Source of the DNA: Molossus alvarezi | Taxonomy: Eukaryota; Chordata; Mammalia; Chiroptera; Molossidae | Direction of reading: 5' to 3' | DNA length: 64,000 nt | Assembly (NCBI GenBank): GCA_037176705.1 | Contig: CM073907.1 | Location: forward strand, 13,981,001-14,045,000 | Part shown: in pieces, positions 63,761 through 64,000 of the stretch | Layout of the letters: each line of letters begins with the position of its first letter | How positions within the stretch are numbered: the stretch's first letter is position 1 | Position numbers and translations under genes: made by a program | Notes under the pieces: generated by a model | What the model saw: only the letters and a program-made list of their open reading frames with translations | Told to the model about the DNA's origin: nothing | Database searches by the model: none

Positions 63761-63955
63761 TCTGGCCGGTGTGGCACAGTGGTAGAGCATTGACCCATGC
63801 ATCAAGAGGTCGCTGGTTCAATTCCCGGTCAGGAAACAAGCTCAGGTTGTGGGCCCGATCCCCAGTGGCATGCAGGAGGCGGCCAATCGATGTTCTCTCT
63901 CATCGATGTTTCTGTCTCTCTCTCCCTCTCTCTCTCAAATCAACAAAGGAAAAAA
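63761..63955 (+). repeat. Ves SINE, tgtggctcag/gttgagc type
   Basis: Head tctggccggtgtggcacagt, block caattcccggtcaggaaaca, tail caaatcaacaaaggaaaaaa. Confidence 0.9.
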
Positions 63956-64000
63956 AATTAAAAGGAATAATTCTGAGACTAGTAGAAAGTTGAACACAGA

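Larger units (their letters stand above)
1..64000. other. HERC2 intronic sequence with nothing recognised
   Basis: Stretches over about 300 bp in which I see no exon, repeat family or RNA gene: 333-1651, 3106-3495, 3691-4444, 4724-5035, 5419-6152, 6685-7347, 7447-7993, 8961-9567, 10045-11200, 11340-11907, 13196-13762, 14711-15936, 16130-17173, 17362-17759, 18123-18593, 18786-19397, 20052-20602, 20737-21280, 24817-25386, 25681-26086, 27989-28998, 29995-30611, 33977-34440, 35121-35746, 35903-36977, 37547-39300, 41626-42241, 43791-44761, 44963-45589, 46406-46830, 47947-48296, 48821-49886, 50139-50448, 50598-51074, 51541-51854, 53043-53547, 56323-57646, 57799-58372, 60371-60732, 60907-61351, 62027-62831. 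They are probably single-copy intron or repeats too old to recognise by eye. Confidence 0.6.

Noticed and set aside
2231..63955. tRNA genes at the many GGTTCGA-type B boxes
   Set aside because: They belong to tRNA-derived Ves SINEs; no intact cloverleaf with an anticodon arm was seen.
1..64000. The OCA2-controlling enhancer known from a HERC2 intron in humans
   Set aside because: That element lies near the 3' end of HERC2, well beyond the exons present here.

Overview
The window is a piece of a bat nuclear genome. tRNA-derived Ves SINEs, which are characteristic of bats, occur about 38 times here, together with half-L1 (HAL1) retrotransposons, L1 remnants and DNA transposons. A SPIN-type hAT element sits inside one Ves copy; SPIN is known from vespertilionid bats, so a vespertilionid or close relative is likely. 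The family call is inference.

Only one protein-coding gene is supported: HERC2, on the minus strand, running across the whole window. It encodes a very large (about 4,830-residue) HECT-type E3 ubiquitin ligase. Forty-five consecutive internal coding exons (called w1 to w45, 5' to 3' on the minus strand, so from high to low coordinate) can be placed base by base. All have AG/GT borders and a reading phase that stays consistent from w1 to w45, giving 7,537 coding bases, about human residues 305 to 2816. The first exons, the second and third RCC1 propellers and the HECT domain lie outside. Human residue numbers are from memory of the human protein and are approximate.

Layout from high to low coordinate: pre-RCC1 helical region (w1-w2, 63.0-60.7 kb); first RCC1 propeller (w3-w9, 58.6-44.8 kb); helical linker (w10-w15, 41.6-34.4 kb); cytochrome-b5-like domain (w16-w17, 34.0-31.2 kb); long helical central part (w18-w27, 30.0-18.6 kb); MIB/HERC2 domain (w28-w29, 17.4-15.9 kb); helical part (w30-w33); SH3-like segment (w34); UBA-like segment (w38-w39); CPH domain (w40-w41); second SH3-like segment (w42-w43); ZZ zinc finger (w44); start of the DOC/APC10 domain (w45, 332-142).

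The introns hold nearly all the non-coding features: Ves SINEs of two sequence types in both orientations; one full-length-looking HAL1 on each strand (22.0-24.1 and 53.5-56.3 kb) that carry an L1 ORF1-like region and no ORF2; L1 3' fragments (1.9, 31.6-33.7, 51.9-52.2 kb); Tigger, SPIN and mariner-type DNA transposon copies; possible LTR remnants; and several tandem repeats. The most striking repeat is a 14 x 38 bp minisatellite whose unit, read in HERC2 sense, looks like a 3' splice site. A 70-bp tandem duplication next to the last exon copies its 5' splice site.
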